DNA from: Trebouxia sp. TZW2008
Lineage: Eukaryota > Chlorophyta > Trebouxiophyceae > Trebouxiales > Trebouxiaceae
Assembly: GCA_002118135.1 (NCBI GenBank)
Contig: BDIU01000022.1
Span: 124,001 to 188,000 of the forward strand
Direction of reading: 5' to 3'
DNA length: 64,000 bases
Shown in pieces: positions 36,530 to 47,937 of the stretch. Positions within the stretch are counted from its first letter, which is position 1; every line of letters begins with the position of its first letter. Below the pieces are notes generated by a model that did no database searches, was not told the DNA's origin, and saw only the letters and a program-made list of their open reading frames with translations. A program made the position numbers and the translations under genes.

Positions 36530-38725
36530 GGGCATTGTTGGGTCAGAGCAAGCTGCCACAGCCTCTCAGGTCCACGCCTGCAATGATTGGCAGCCTTGTC
36601 TGCCTCTACAGAAGGGCAGATTGGTCCGTCCATTCTGAAACTGAGTCTGAGGGCTGTGGTGGCTTGCGCTCAGTTTCAGCAGCAGGCTAAAATACTTGCC
36701 TGTGCAACAGCAGTATCTGGTTCTGCAGCTTTCTCAGAACAGCGTCAGGTCACGGCAAGCTGCCACAGCCCCTCAGGTCCTCACTTGGAGTTTAGGCACG
36801 CTTGTCTGCCTGTGTTGAAGGACAGACAGGCCTGTCCTCTCTCTGAAAGAGAGGTTGAGGGCTGTACTGGCTTGCCCTGAATGGCAGCTGCAAGTCGAAG
36901 CACCTGCTTCTGCCATGGCGTTTTTGACTCACAGCTTATGCATGGCATTGTTGGTTGGGGCAAGCAGCCGCAGTCCCTCAGGTTCACGCTTGCAGTTGTC
37001 AACAGACTCATCTGCCTCTGTTGAAAGACAGATTCAAAGTTGCAATTGAGGGCTGTGGCAGCCTGCCCTTGAGACCGCAGCAGGCCAAGGCAGCTGCTTC
37101 TGCCATGGCAGTATCTGGCTCACTGCTTACTCACGGCAATGTTGGGTCAGGGCAATCTGCCACACTTCCTCAGGTCCTCACTTGCAAGAGCAGACTTGCT
37201 TATCTGCCGGTATTGAAGGACAGATAGGCCTGTCTTCTCTGAAAGCGAACTTGAGGGCTGCGGCAGTTTGTGTTGAGCACCAGCAGCACCCTTAAGGCAC
37301 CTGCTTCTGCCATAGCAATACCTGGCTCTCAGTTTACTCAGGGCATTGTTGGGTCAGGGCAAGTCGCCACAGTCCCTCAGGTTCACCTTTGCAGTTGTCA
37401 GCAGACTTATCTGCGTCTGTTGGAGGACAGATGAGCCTCTGAACTCAAGGGCTGTCTTAGCTTGCCCTGGAAACCAAGCGGCAGGCTACGGCACCTGCTC
37501 AAGGCATAGTTGAGTCAGCCACCGTCCCCCAGGTCGTCACTTTCAGTGTGGGCAGGCTTGTCTGCCTCTATCAAAGGACAGATAACTCAGTCCATTCTGA
37601 AATGCGATCTGAGGGCTGTGTCAGCTTGCCCTGAGACCCAGCAGCAGGCTAGGGCACTTGCTTCTGCCATGTAAGTATCTGGCTGACAACTTGTTCAGGG
37701 AATTGTTGGGTGAAGGCAAGCTGCCACAGACCCTCAAGTACACACTTGGAGTGCAGGCAGACTTGGCTGCCTCTATAGAAGGACAGCTGGGTCTGTCCTC
37801 TCTGAAAGTGAATCTGAGGGCTGTGGCAGTTTGTCCTGAGAACCAGCAGCAGGCTAAGGCACCTGCTTCTGCCACAGCAGTATCTAGCTGACAGCTTGTT
37901 GAAGGCACTGTTGGGTCAGGGCAAGCTGCCGCAGTCTCTGAGCTCCCTGCTTTCAGTTGACAACAGACTTGACAAGTCTGCCTCAGGTGAAGGACAGATG
38001 AGCCTCTCCTCTTTGACAAGAGAATTTGAAGACTGTGTTATATGGGCCTAAGCACTAGCAGCAGGCTCAGGCATCTGCTTGTGCCATGGCAGTACCTGGC
38101 TCACAGCTTTTGCAGGGCATTGTTGGGTCAGGGCAAGCTGCCACAGTCCCTCAGGTCCTCACTCACAAGAAATGACTTGCTTATCTGCCTCTGTCAAAGG
38201 ACAGACAGGCCTGTCTTCTCCCTGAAAGTGAAGTTGAGGGCTGTGGTCGCTTGGCCTGAGAACCAGCAGCAGGCTAAGGCACCTGCTTCTGCTGTGGCAG
38301 TACCTGGCTCACAGCTTACTCAGGGCATTGCTGTATCAGGGCAAGTTGCCACAGTCCCTCAGGTTCACTATTGCAGTTGTCAACAGACTCATCTGCCTCT
38401 TTTGAAGGACAGATGAGCCTCTGAAAGTGAATTCAAGGGCTGCCCTAGCTTGCCCTGGTAACCAGTGGCAGGCTAAGGCAACTGCTTCTCACAGCTTACT
38501 CAAGGCAATGTTGAGTCAAGGCAATTTGCCACCATCCCTCAGGTCCTCACTTTCAGTGTGGGCAGGCTTGTCTGCCTCTATTAAAGGACTGATAACTCGG
38601 TCCATGCTGAAATGAGATCTGAGGGCTGTGTCAGCTCGCCCTGAGACCCAGCAGCAGGCTAGGGCACTTGCTTCTGCCATGGTAGTACCTGACTCACAGC
38701 TTGCGAGTTCAGGGAAAGATGGCAC
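36530..38725. repeat. Satellite array, about 200-bp unit, eleven or so copies, partly alternating types
   Basis: GGCATTGTTGGGTCAGGGCAAG followed by GCCACAGTCCCTCAGGT starts near 36530, 36745, 36946, 37137, 37341, 37503, 37698, 37905, 38116, 38326 and 38504. After it, units continue either with CCTCACTT... or with TCACTTGCAGTTGTCAACAG, and these two types alternate in several places (36745/36946/37137/37341 and 38116/38326/38504). Each unit also has CTGAAAGTGAATCTGAGGGC and CAGCAGCAGGCTAAGGCACC. Confidence 0.88.
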
Positions 38726-38979
38726 TGCCCTCAGCTGCATTGTCTAGCTCATGAATGCTTATTGCTTGTTGACTGATGCAGCAGCAAAAGTAGAGCCTGT
38801 CAGTCTTGCCATCCCATAATTGAAATGCTAAACTATGACAGCAACTCCTGCTATATGCTGATGCTGTCAGGGGCCTACATTTTACTTTTCTTTTTTTAAA
38901 TAAGCAGCAGACAAGTGCTCACTCAGCACAGGTCAAAGGAACATGCCTCCACAGTTTTCCACGACTGCAGCTTATGTAC

Positions 38980-39325
38980 TGGCCTGATGCAAGGGTCTGC
39001 CAGCTGGTTGTGTATCACCTGACCTGCGCAACTATTGCCTTTGGTACGCTGGCTTCAACAGCGGCGGTCAATTACAGCATCCTCAGTGGCTGCTGCTCAA
39101 ACACTGGCATTGTTGAAGGGTCTGCCTGCTGCTTGCATGTCAACAGACCTGCGCAACTACTGCCCTTGGTACACTGGCTTCGACTGCGGCCGTCAATTAC
39201 AGCACCCTCAGTGGCTGCTGCTCAGATACTGGCATGATCAAAGGGTCTGCCTGCTGCTTGTGCCTCACCCAACCTGCGCAACTACTGCCCTTGGAACACC
39301 AGCTACAACTGCAGCAGTTCGCAGG
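38980..39325. repeat. Three-copy tandem repeat, about 125-130 bp
   Basis: GGGTCTGCC(A/T)GCTG, then ACCTGCGCAACTA(T/C)TGCC and CGTCAATTACAGCA recur three times from 38990, with similar order in each unit. Confidence 0.87.
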
Positions 39326-39329
39326 TGAT

Positions 39330-42020
39330 TGAGGTCAAGCTACAGGCAACCTCTCTCTCATGCCAGCAACTTGACTGCGGTCAGTTCCTCCAGACTGTTA
39401 TCTGTTCACATCAAAATATGGTTGGGCTTATCCAGCTGTTGCTACAGCTGCTATGCTAGGCAGCCATCACCATGCATTCCCTTTTTGAGCTCATTTTGGA
39501 GTGTCCAAGAATTCACCTTGCAGGGGGTTAGAGGAGATGCATCAGCATTCCCTTGCAGGTCAGGCTCGGGCTGTCCATCACTGCGCTGTTATATTTGCTT
39601 TTGAAACAGCGTGTGACAATGGCAGCGCTGCAAGGCATGGCTCAAGCAGCAAGAAGGTTACAAACTCTGATTTCCGTGCTGCGGCAACCAGCATCTGATG
39701 TCTGCTGTTTGGCATTGTCAATCTTGTGCTCGCTTACAACTGCAGCATCAGAGTCAGGGACAGAGATGCCTGGCTCTTAGAACAGGCTGCTTCTGCCTCT
39801 TACTCTGACGCTGCATTCACACAAGAGTCACAAGCTCGGTAACCCTGCTCAAGCGTGCTGTGTTCATTGCGCTTCTGACAGCAGAAGATTCCGCCACACC
39901 ATTGCATCTGTTTGATGTGTGTCTCTGAAGACAGGGCTCCTGGTCACCTTGCAGCTGATCAGGAGTTGCAGCTGATCAGAAGTTGCTCTTTGTCAAAGAC
40001 CCCTGCCAGACAGATTGTCAAACTAAGACAGCTGTCAGTGGCTTCATCTGTTCCCCACTCGAAATTGACCCTCAACTGACAAATTTGGTGTCTGCTGTAG
40101 AGCTGTCAAGCTTGTGCTGCTTATCAACAGCATCAGGACCAGAGACTGATGCAAACGGGTCTGAAACACTTGACTGCAGTAGCTTTGTCCTGATGCAGCT
40201 GCACAAGCTTGTCCATTTGACTCAATCATGCTGTAGTCATTGGCTCAATCATGCTGTGATGATTGACTCAATGATGATGCGGTCATTGCCTCAATCTTGC
40301 TGTGGTCTTTGCACTTCATATTGCAGCAGGGCTCACTACAGCTGTCGCTTGCTTCCGTTTGGCATGTTTCTCCAAAAGTAAAGAGCTTTTGGTCACCTGG
40401 CAGCTGATCAAAGCTCTTCTGTTCTTGGAGGCTCCTGCCAAACAGGACATCAACTTATACAGTTGTTAAAGACTTGCTCAAGTTCAATGTACTGCTATCC
40501 CTTTGGACACAAAATGTTGCAGACACTTTGCTGCTTCTATGTCCCTGCTTCTAACAGGCTCAACAAATCTCTCCAGCAAGCATGTACATGGTGTTGATGA
40601 TAGTTGTGCTGCAGGCAATCATGGCGCACCGTATTGGTCAGGAGAGTGCTGCATCTTCAGCGCCTGATGCTGCCACTGCAGCATCCCTTCGCAGCTCACT
40701 TGAAAAGGATGCAGAGGGAACTGATGTTGAGAAACCAGCACCCAAAAAGCCTTTCTGGTAGGCTCTCTTGCCCCAGGGTCCCCCCGCCCCTTCCACACCC
40801 CCTTCCCCAGACCTCCCTTGCCCATCCTATGCTCTCCTCTGCAATTATTTCTCCCATTTGACCCTTGCCATTCCATCAGCAAAGACGTGAAAATGTAGTG
40901 CTGCAAGCAATCTGGAGGTCATATCACAAGTTGCAGCTCACCACTTTGTCCTCAAAGCACTATCGTCTCAAAAGGAGCAGAACAAGGTGTCAAGCACCCT
41001 TTGCTACTTGCTGCTGGCGCATACACTGTTCCAGCCAAAAGTGTTGCCCATGCCATTGTTGTTCTGCTGATGCTTTTCCACAATGCAGCTGCTGCTCCTC
41101 TGCTGAACATGGTACTGTTGTAGGCAAAAGTCCGGTCACATCACTATCGTTCTACTGGTGCCTTCCCATGACGCAGCTGTTGCTACTGCTCCTGTACTGA
41201 TCATAGTAAAAAGTGGCACAGGCCATTGATGGAACTAGAAGTCGCTGTTGTGCCAGCAGAACTTCTAGGACAGCAATAATATTGTAACATGATTGCTCTA
41301 GGAGAAGGCCTGGCTTCAAGCTTGTGAAAGTGGCAGCAGCGGCTGCATGTCATTGATGCAACCAGAAGATCTTACGCCAAATTTTGTATGAGGCAAGACA
41401 CAACCACCATTTTCTGCTGTAGGAAAAGGCGTGGCTTCAAGCTGGTGGTAGTGGCAGCTGCAACCGCTGCATCAATTGCCATTGGCGGCTGTCGCCATAG
41501 CAGATCTTGACTGGACTATAGCATGTATACTGACAAGGTACAGCGCTTCTTTTGTACATTGCAAGCTCATGAAGCAGTCCTTTTGCATGAGCAAGCTGCT
41601 GTGGTGTAGGATATTTGTGCAGTCAGCAGACTCCATTCATGTGCAATGCGAAAGCATCAAGTAGCTCATCTGTGGTTGCTGAGAATAGTCGCTGTCTGCG
41701 CAATTTGACCCCGGATCACACAGGATGCAATAGGCAAATTGTGGTGTGGTGACATTGCAAAGCAGTCTTTCGAGAGGGCTGCATGTGCACAATGCTTGAC
41801 ATGATCTGCTCATTGGCTTAGATTCCATGATTCAAAGCATGCAGGTGCGCTTTTCAAGCTGTTGTTGTCCACACCACGCTGCAAGCCTGCTCCTGCTGAT
41901 GGGTGTGCTGCCAATGCAGGATTCTTTCCTTCAATTGAGCACATGCTGAGCCTCAACTTCAAATACCAAGCCTCGTTACTAAGCACGACACATGATGACC
42001 GACGTGATAGAGCCACATGA
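39330..42020. other. No supportable gene apart from the ORF at 40558
   Basis: TG/CA-rich sequence with short ORFs. 39607-39780 (RRLQTLISVLRQ) and 40872-40950 (VVLQAIWRSYHKLQ) have a faint SFI1-like look and could be remote exons of the upstream gene. I cannot join them in phase. Confidence 0.35.
40558..40761 (+). CDS. Possible terminal exon, 68 codons from an acceptor to a stop
   Basis: Open from a TAACAG acceptor through VLMIVVLQAIMAHRIGQE and a low-complexity Ser/Ala tail to PAPKKPFW and TAG at 40759. It could end the SFI1-like gene, since VVLQAI recurs in a possible repeat at 40890. No donor-acceptor chain links it to the exons before 34337. If the CTG|GTAGG near the end is used as a donor, it is internal instead. 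Confidence 0.3.
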   Translation, partial: AQQISPASMYMVLMIVVLQAIMAHRIGQESAASSAPDAATAASLRSSLEKDAEGTDVEKPAPKKPFW

Positions 42021-42029
42021 ATACAGAGT

Positions 42030-43000
42030 CTCAGTCACAAGATGACTCAGACACCTCCCGGACCCCAAATGCCAGAATTTTGGGCTTCAAAGCCCGGGTG
42101 CCAAATTTTACACAGCTAGGCCCGGGTGCCAGCTTCCCCACAGCATGGCAACCCTCTACAGAGCCAATTGCCCTTAGGAGCTGCAGTCATAAGATGGCTC
42201 AGGCATGCTTCAGACCCCTAATGCCAAAACAATGGGCTTCAAAGTCCGGGTGCCAGATTTTACACAGCAGGGCAACCCCCTGGGAGCCACTCCTCACAGG
42301 AGCTGCCGTCACGACAGGACTCAGACAGTTCCTTAAGTCTCAGATGCCAGATCAGCGAGTGCCAGATTCTACACAGCAAGGCAACCCCCAATACAGCCAC
42401 AAGCCACAGCAGTCACAACAAGACTGAGGCATTCTCCAAATGCCAGAGATTTATAGCTTCACATTCCAGGTGCCAGATTCTGCACAGCACGGCAACCCCC
42501 AAAGAGCCAAATCACTACAGGAGCTGCAGTCACAAGATGTCTCAGCCATTCCTGCACGCCCTCAGATGCCAAGACTGTGGGCTTTACAACCCAGGTGCCA
42601 AATGCTACATAGCATGGCAGCCCCCAAGAGCCAAATGCCTATAGGAGCTGCAGTCTCAAGATGACTCAGCCATTTCTAAAGGACCCCAAATGCCAAATCA
42701 ATGGACTTCAAATCTCGGGTGCCAGCTTGCGCACAGCAAGGCAACCCCTCGTGGAGACACACGCTGCAGTCAAAACATGGCTCAGACAGTCTCAGACCCC
42801 AAATGCCAGAATATGGGCTTCAATGTCCAAATGCCAAGCGCAACAACTTCATGCTTACTTCACAGCGCCACCTACCTACCAAGAATCTGCAGTCACAAGA
42901 TGACGCAGACAGGTTCAAATGCCCAAGATGCCATCATGAAGGTCTACAAAGCCCATGTGCCACCTTCTACACAGCAAGGCACCCACTGCAACAAAAGCAG
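42030..43000. repeat. Tandem repeat, about 122-bp unit, eight copies
   Basis: GCAGTCACAAGATGACTCAG or variants occur near 42030, 42182, 42304, 42410, 42527, 42649, 42768 and 42889. Each is followed by CCCAAATGCCA, GGGCTTCAAA, GGTGCCAGATT and CACAGCAAGGCAACCCC. The unit length varies, so no frame is kept through the array. The stretch from 43000 to 43240 shows only fragments of the unit. Confidence 0.88.
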
Positions 43001-43254
43001 ACCAATGCCAAGGTACACAAGCCTGATTTGCAGAGCAGTGTGGGGACAGGCTAACAAAGCTCCTGTGGACAGGTTTCAATGCCAGCTACCCTTGTGCCGA
43101 GTTCAGCAAGGATTGGGACAGCTAAAGCATGTGCACACAGCATAAAACAGTACCAATGCCAGCGTCACAATATGGACAGCCAAGTCTTGACAGGGCTGCC
43201 ACAAGCAGCTTACTTACAGGGCCACCACAGACAGTGCAGGTCTGGGTTGGCTAC

Positions 43255-43480
43255 CATTGTCCTGCCCTTTGAGGGCTGACAAAAATACCCCTGCCCTCAA
43301 GGGCTGTCAGAAACAGCCCTGCCTTCAAGGGCTCCCCAAGAGGCCCTGCCTCCAAGGGCCACTGTATACAGCCCTGCCCTCAGGGACCATTCCAGACAGC
43401 CCAGTCTGGACTGCCACAGGTGAGCCTGACCGCAGGAGCTGCTACAGACAGCCCTGCTGTGAAGGACTGCCAGACACAAA
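43255..43480. repeat. Short tandem repeat, about 30-33 bp unit
   Basis: CAGCCCTGCC(T/C)TCAAGGGCT-like units repeat about six times, then decay. A short ORF through them has the repeated phrase PCLQGLPKR, but there is no sign of a gene. Confidence 0.75.
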
Positions 43481-43797
43481 ACGCTGTCACTAGACAGCAG
43501 CCAACCGACATGAGCTGCATGATAGCAAGCAAATCAGGACCGAGCGCAAGAATGAGACAGTGTTACTACCATGAGCCATGCCAATGCCGCAGCAACAGAC
43601 AGCAAACCTCGCTTTCAAGAGGAAAGCAGATGCCACCATAGCTGGTCTGATGACAGCAGGTCCAGTTGGGGCATCCTGCAGCCTCCAAGCGGCCATGCAG
43701 ATCCACAGCTGACATGGCTTGCCTGCTTTGAGGCCCTTGTACAACAATCACCCGTCAGCTTCAAAGCTTCCTGCCAACCCGAGTTCCCTTTCACCCC

Positions 43798-43800
<3 letters not shown>

Positions 43801-43831
<31 letters not shown>
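43801..43831. repeat. Poly-C run, 31 bases
   Basis: Homopolymer C, interrupted at its right end by CGCCCCGCCC. Its length is likely unreliable. Confidence 0.9.
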
Positions 43832-43832
<1 letters not shown>

Positions 43833-44029
43833 CCCCGCCCTTGTCTTCCCTCTTCTATTCCTTCACTCTTTGCAGCATTTCTGGCTCTGCGCAGACATGC
43901 TGCATGCCATCAGCCCACGTGCCCCACCACTACCAATTACCGCAATTCCCCATTACCAGGCAGGCAGCAGGAGCCATACCTGCCTCATACTCTACCACTA
44001 CACAGCTGGGCTATGTCACCTGAACGCTT

Positions 44030-44216
44030 ATCAGCTTCAGGCCATGTCCCATGGACATCTATCAGCTTCAGGCCAGGTCCCATGGACACCCATCAGCTTC
44101 AGGCCAGGTCACATGGACATCTATCAGCTTCAGGCCAGGTCACATGGACACCTATCAGCTTCAGGCCAGGTCACATGGACATCTATCAGCTTCAGGCCAG
44201 GTCCCATGGACACCTG
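44030..44216. repeat. 31-bp minisatellite, six copies
   Basis: TCAGCTTCAGGCCAGGTC followed by (C/A)CATGGACA.C repeats at exact 31-bp steps. All three plus-strand frames stay open through the array because 31 is not a multiple of 3 and no frame meets a stop. Variants CCC/ACA and ATCT/ACCT alternate. No evidence of expression. Confidence 0.92.
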
Positions 44217-44930
44217 ACAGCTTGTTTGTGCCCTGTGACGTAAATCACGAGCGAATGTACGCCTCAGCTGGTGAGTTGAGTGGATCTGAGGGTGTCTGCA
44301 GTTGACAGCTTCAGGCCAGATCAGGTCCAAAATCCAGACCTGCACACCATGCAAGGTTTGTGGAGATTCCAGACCTCAGGCTGGACAACGTCTGGAGAGT
44401 GCTCCTTCTACACTTGGTCTCGAGTTCAGACCAAGAGGTCGGGTCTGCAGCAAAGTTTGTTTCTGTGTCAGTGCCAAGTCTGTGTATGAGCAATGAGGGG
44501 GTTGCTGCCTTTGCTGTATACCAGCTGCAGTTTTGATAGTTGCGCACCAGTCCTTGCATCGCCATGCATGACGTCTCTTGGCAGGCATCTTACAGCGCAG
44601 CGTGTACATTGTGTCACACTCAATTGTACCTGTGCTGCACTGCACAACATGAGAGACAATAGTGATAGTGGCATGGCATCCTGCACAGCTCCTATATGCC
44701 TCTCAATTTTACCCCTGCAAACAAGCAAAATGTTGATGCAAGGTGTTCGTCTCGGACGTGCTTGACATGCGTTCTTCAGATGGTCTGGTGTTGAGCTTTG
44801 TGATGATCATGCTGTAGGATGCCTTTTGCAGGTAACGGCTCACACGATAGCAGCAGCAGCACCTCACAGCTGCCACTACACTATTGCATGACACGATGTA
44901 CATCAACAAGGCACTGCGCAGACAGGAAGA

Positions 44931-46725
44931 TTGTGATGGAGATTGCGACAGCAGACAGGTGGACAGTGATGGAGATTGCGCCAGCACCCTTTTATGCACG
45001 TGAAAGCAACATCATTCATCAGCTACAGCAGAAACAATAAGCAGGTCAGTGCCTGCTTGTGATCGAGTTGTATCAAGGTGACCCAGACTGTATAACACCA
45101 GCAGCATGTTTGCAAATTTGGCAGAGCGATCAACTGCATCCAAGTGCATAACCTTCTTGTGTTGTGCCTCACAAAGTAACCTGTGTTGCTGTCCTGCCAA
45201 TCAGAAATGAAGCCCCATACATCCGGATTGATTCAAGTTATATCAGTGTAATGCTGGTCAGTCTTTGCACTCTGTGTCAGTCCTCGTCCAATGCACATGT
45301 CATGTCGTCAGGTCTTGCTTATGCAGTCTGTTGTTGTAGGTGACAATTTGGTGATACCAGAGGCACCTGTGACCTGATACATGTCTGCATCATAGGGCAT
45401 TGCGTCAGAGGGCAATGCAAGGCAGCAGACAGGAGTGAGATGTAAACTGCGCCAGCAGGATTCTGCACATGGTAGCAGACAGGTGGGCTGTGATGGAGAT
45501 TGCGCCAGCTCCCTGTGCACATGACAGCACCACCAGTCATGAGCAGAAATGATGAGGAGGTCAGTGCCCATTTCAGCATAGCTGTATTAATTGGTCTCAG
45601 ACTGCCTGATGTTCTGCAATGAGTGCAGAGAGGCTAAGATCTTCAAGACGTTGCCGTCAGTGAACTTGCCAGGCTTGACTATACTCGGCATGTGCAAGCT
45701 GGCATTCATCTGCACAGATCTGTATCACACTGCAGCCCACACTTTTGCAACCATGGTTTGCTCCAAGCTTTATACTTTGGAAAAGATGATTGTCATGTGT
45801 CAATGCTGCGGCTGAGTCCTGAAACATGTATCAGCCCTGGTCACAATTGGACGTCAAAAGCTGCAAGTCTGGCTCATCCAGTCTTCTGTCACAGGGAAGC
45901 CAGGAATGCCTTTGACCTGGTGCATTTGTGCATCAGAGGGCAATGCAATAAGGGCAGCAAACAGGAGGAGTGAGACGGAGATTGCGCCACACGGCAGCAG
46001 ACAGGTGGCAAGAATAGGGATTGCGCCAGCACCCTCTTGCATCAAGGCAAAATACTGCAGCTTTCTTCACAAGGTCAGCGTCTGGCTGAACGTCTTGCTC
46101 AGGTGTCTTGCTTTGTGGTTCAACTGTTGAGCAGAAAGGCATGTTTACATGTTGGAACCTTGAAATATGTCCTGTTGTGGAATGTACAGACACTGATCCA
46201 TGTCACAGCATGCACGTGGCCACACAGCCCCAGTGCATTCCCTTGGGATTGTGCTAGTCTGTAACAGAGCATCTGTCAAATTCAAAATCATAAACCACCA
46301 ATGCATCTGACTAGAGCAAAACATTATGTACTGCAGAACCATCAAGCATAAATTGCACTGCAGAACCCATGAGCAGCATAAACAGGGACATCTTGCTTGC
46401 AGCTGCAGAAATGGCTTTAGAAGCAGCAACAGCTGCAGGGAGTCTTTCAGCCACAGTCATTTGCAGTCACGGCATGTCATCTGAGGAATTTCATTATATA
46501 AGGAAATGAACGGGAAATGCGCCTGCAGGTTTCTGTACATGGCAGCAGACATGTGGGTTTGTGATGGACATTGCGCCAGCAGTGTTTTGCACATGGCAGC
46601 AGACAGGTGGATCATGCTGGAGATTGCGCCAGGAAACTTTTGCAGACGCCAGTAGGCAGGAGGAGGTGATTGGAGATTGCGCTGGCAGCAACTGAGGCAG
46701 TCAACAGGAGGACTGAATGAGGGTT
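44931..46725. repeat. Dispersed clusters of a 50-60 bp repeat
   Basis: GCAGACAGGTGG...GTGATGGAGATTGCGCCAGCA occurs in four clusters near 44940, 45430-45540, 45960-46050 and 46500-46720, roughly 500 bp apart. Each cluster has two to four units, often with TGCACATGGCAGCAGACA between. Otherwise 44220-47900 holds no gene I can support. Confidence 0.82.
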
Positions 46726-46917
46726 GTCCTGGCAGCCTGCTGTGCGCAAATGGCCTGGTGAAACACGAACGTCGTCCCCCAAGGTCAGTGCTTACGATTG
46801 ACTAGGTCATGTCACCTGCTTCGCAAAATGCATATGCTGTCAGAAGATGCTGATGTGCAGACTTCTGCAACTGCTTGTTTTTTTCATTACCACTTTGTAA
46901 GTGCTTGCATGTAAGTG

Positions 46918-47045
46918 GCTGAACTGTAAAGAGTCCAAACAACAATTGCTAAATTTTGGAGAGTTTAAATGACAATTGCTGAACTTCAAACAGTACAAAC
47001 GAGCAATGCTGAGCTTTGAAGAGCTAAGATGACAATTGTTGCAGG
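46918..47045. repeat. Short tandem repeat, about 38-bp unit
   Basis: CTGAACT..AAAGAGT..AAA.GACAATTG-like units repeat about three and a half times. Confidence 0.6.
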
Positions 47046-47937
47046 CTCTCAGACCCTCCAGGTGGCTGTGCGGTGCAGAGCAGAATTCAGAGCGTGCACA
47101 TGTGCTAAGACAGAGGCGACCAATGTCATCTGTATGCGTTCAGAAGTGTTGCACCAAGCTGTTGGGCTGGACAAAAGCAGTCTGCCATGAATTGATACCA
47201 CCAAATTAGGCAACCCAGCTTTGCAGGTCAACCGCTGCTCACAGCTGGGGGTGTGTCGGACAGTGTTGGCTGGATGACAGCTGTGCCTGCTCAGAGCACA
47301 ACATATGTGTACAATATGCTGAGATGTCGGTGTTTGCTTGAAGACAACACCATAGCCTTAATTTGTCATGACAGCTGAGACGCATGCACAAGCATTGCAT
47401 TTTAGAAATTCTACAATTCAATGCACTTGCAAGTCGCCCATCAATGATATCAGACACAGATCTGTATTAACTCAAATGGCTTGCAACCTTGCGATTATAT
47501 GTATAGCTCTGCAAAAAAGCTCAGAATAGTTGCTGCAGCCATGCAGCATCTCAGCCAGCAAGCACGAAGCCTACTGCAAAAGTGAAGAAATACCTGCAGG
47601 CCTATATATTATAATGCGCAATCCCTCTTGATGCATGAGACTGCTCGGTGTCAACAAGTCAAGCTGACTGACAGGACCCAGTGGCTATGAGACACCGCGT
47701 TCGGTCACTCATGCCAGCTCAGATTCTGACTACTAGCACTGCCCAGCTGTTGCAGAACTGGGCTTGCAATTGCATTTCGAATTTTGCAAGCAGTGCTGCA
47801 CTCAACAGCATCAGACGAGAGAATTTGATACAATACGGGACAGTTGTGTCTTGGAGCCCAACTGCTGCTGGTGCTGAATGCGCTGTGCATCAACACAACC
47901 TGTGACAGGAGCTTCTCGCATCTAGCTGAGTATATCG

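Noticed and set aside
36530..38725. Possible coding repeat protein across the satellite
   Set aside because: Unit lengths vary without keeping a frame and each unit contains stops; ORFs longer than two units do not exist.
43801..43831. A proline-rich coding segment from the poly-C run
   Set aside because: Homopolymer C gives Pro or nothing useful, has unreliable length and no gene around it.
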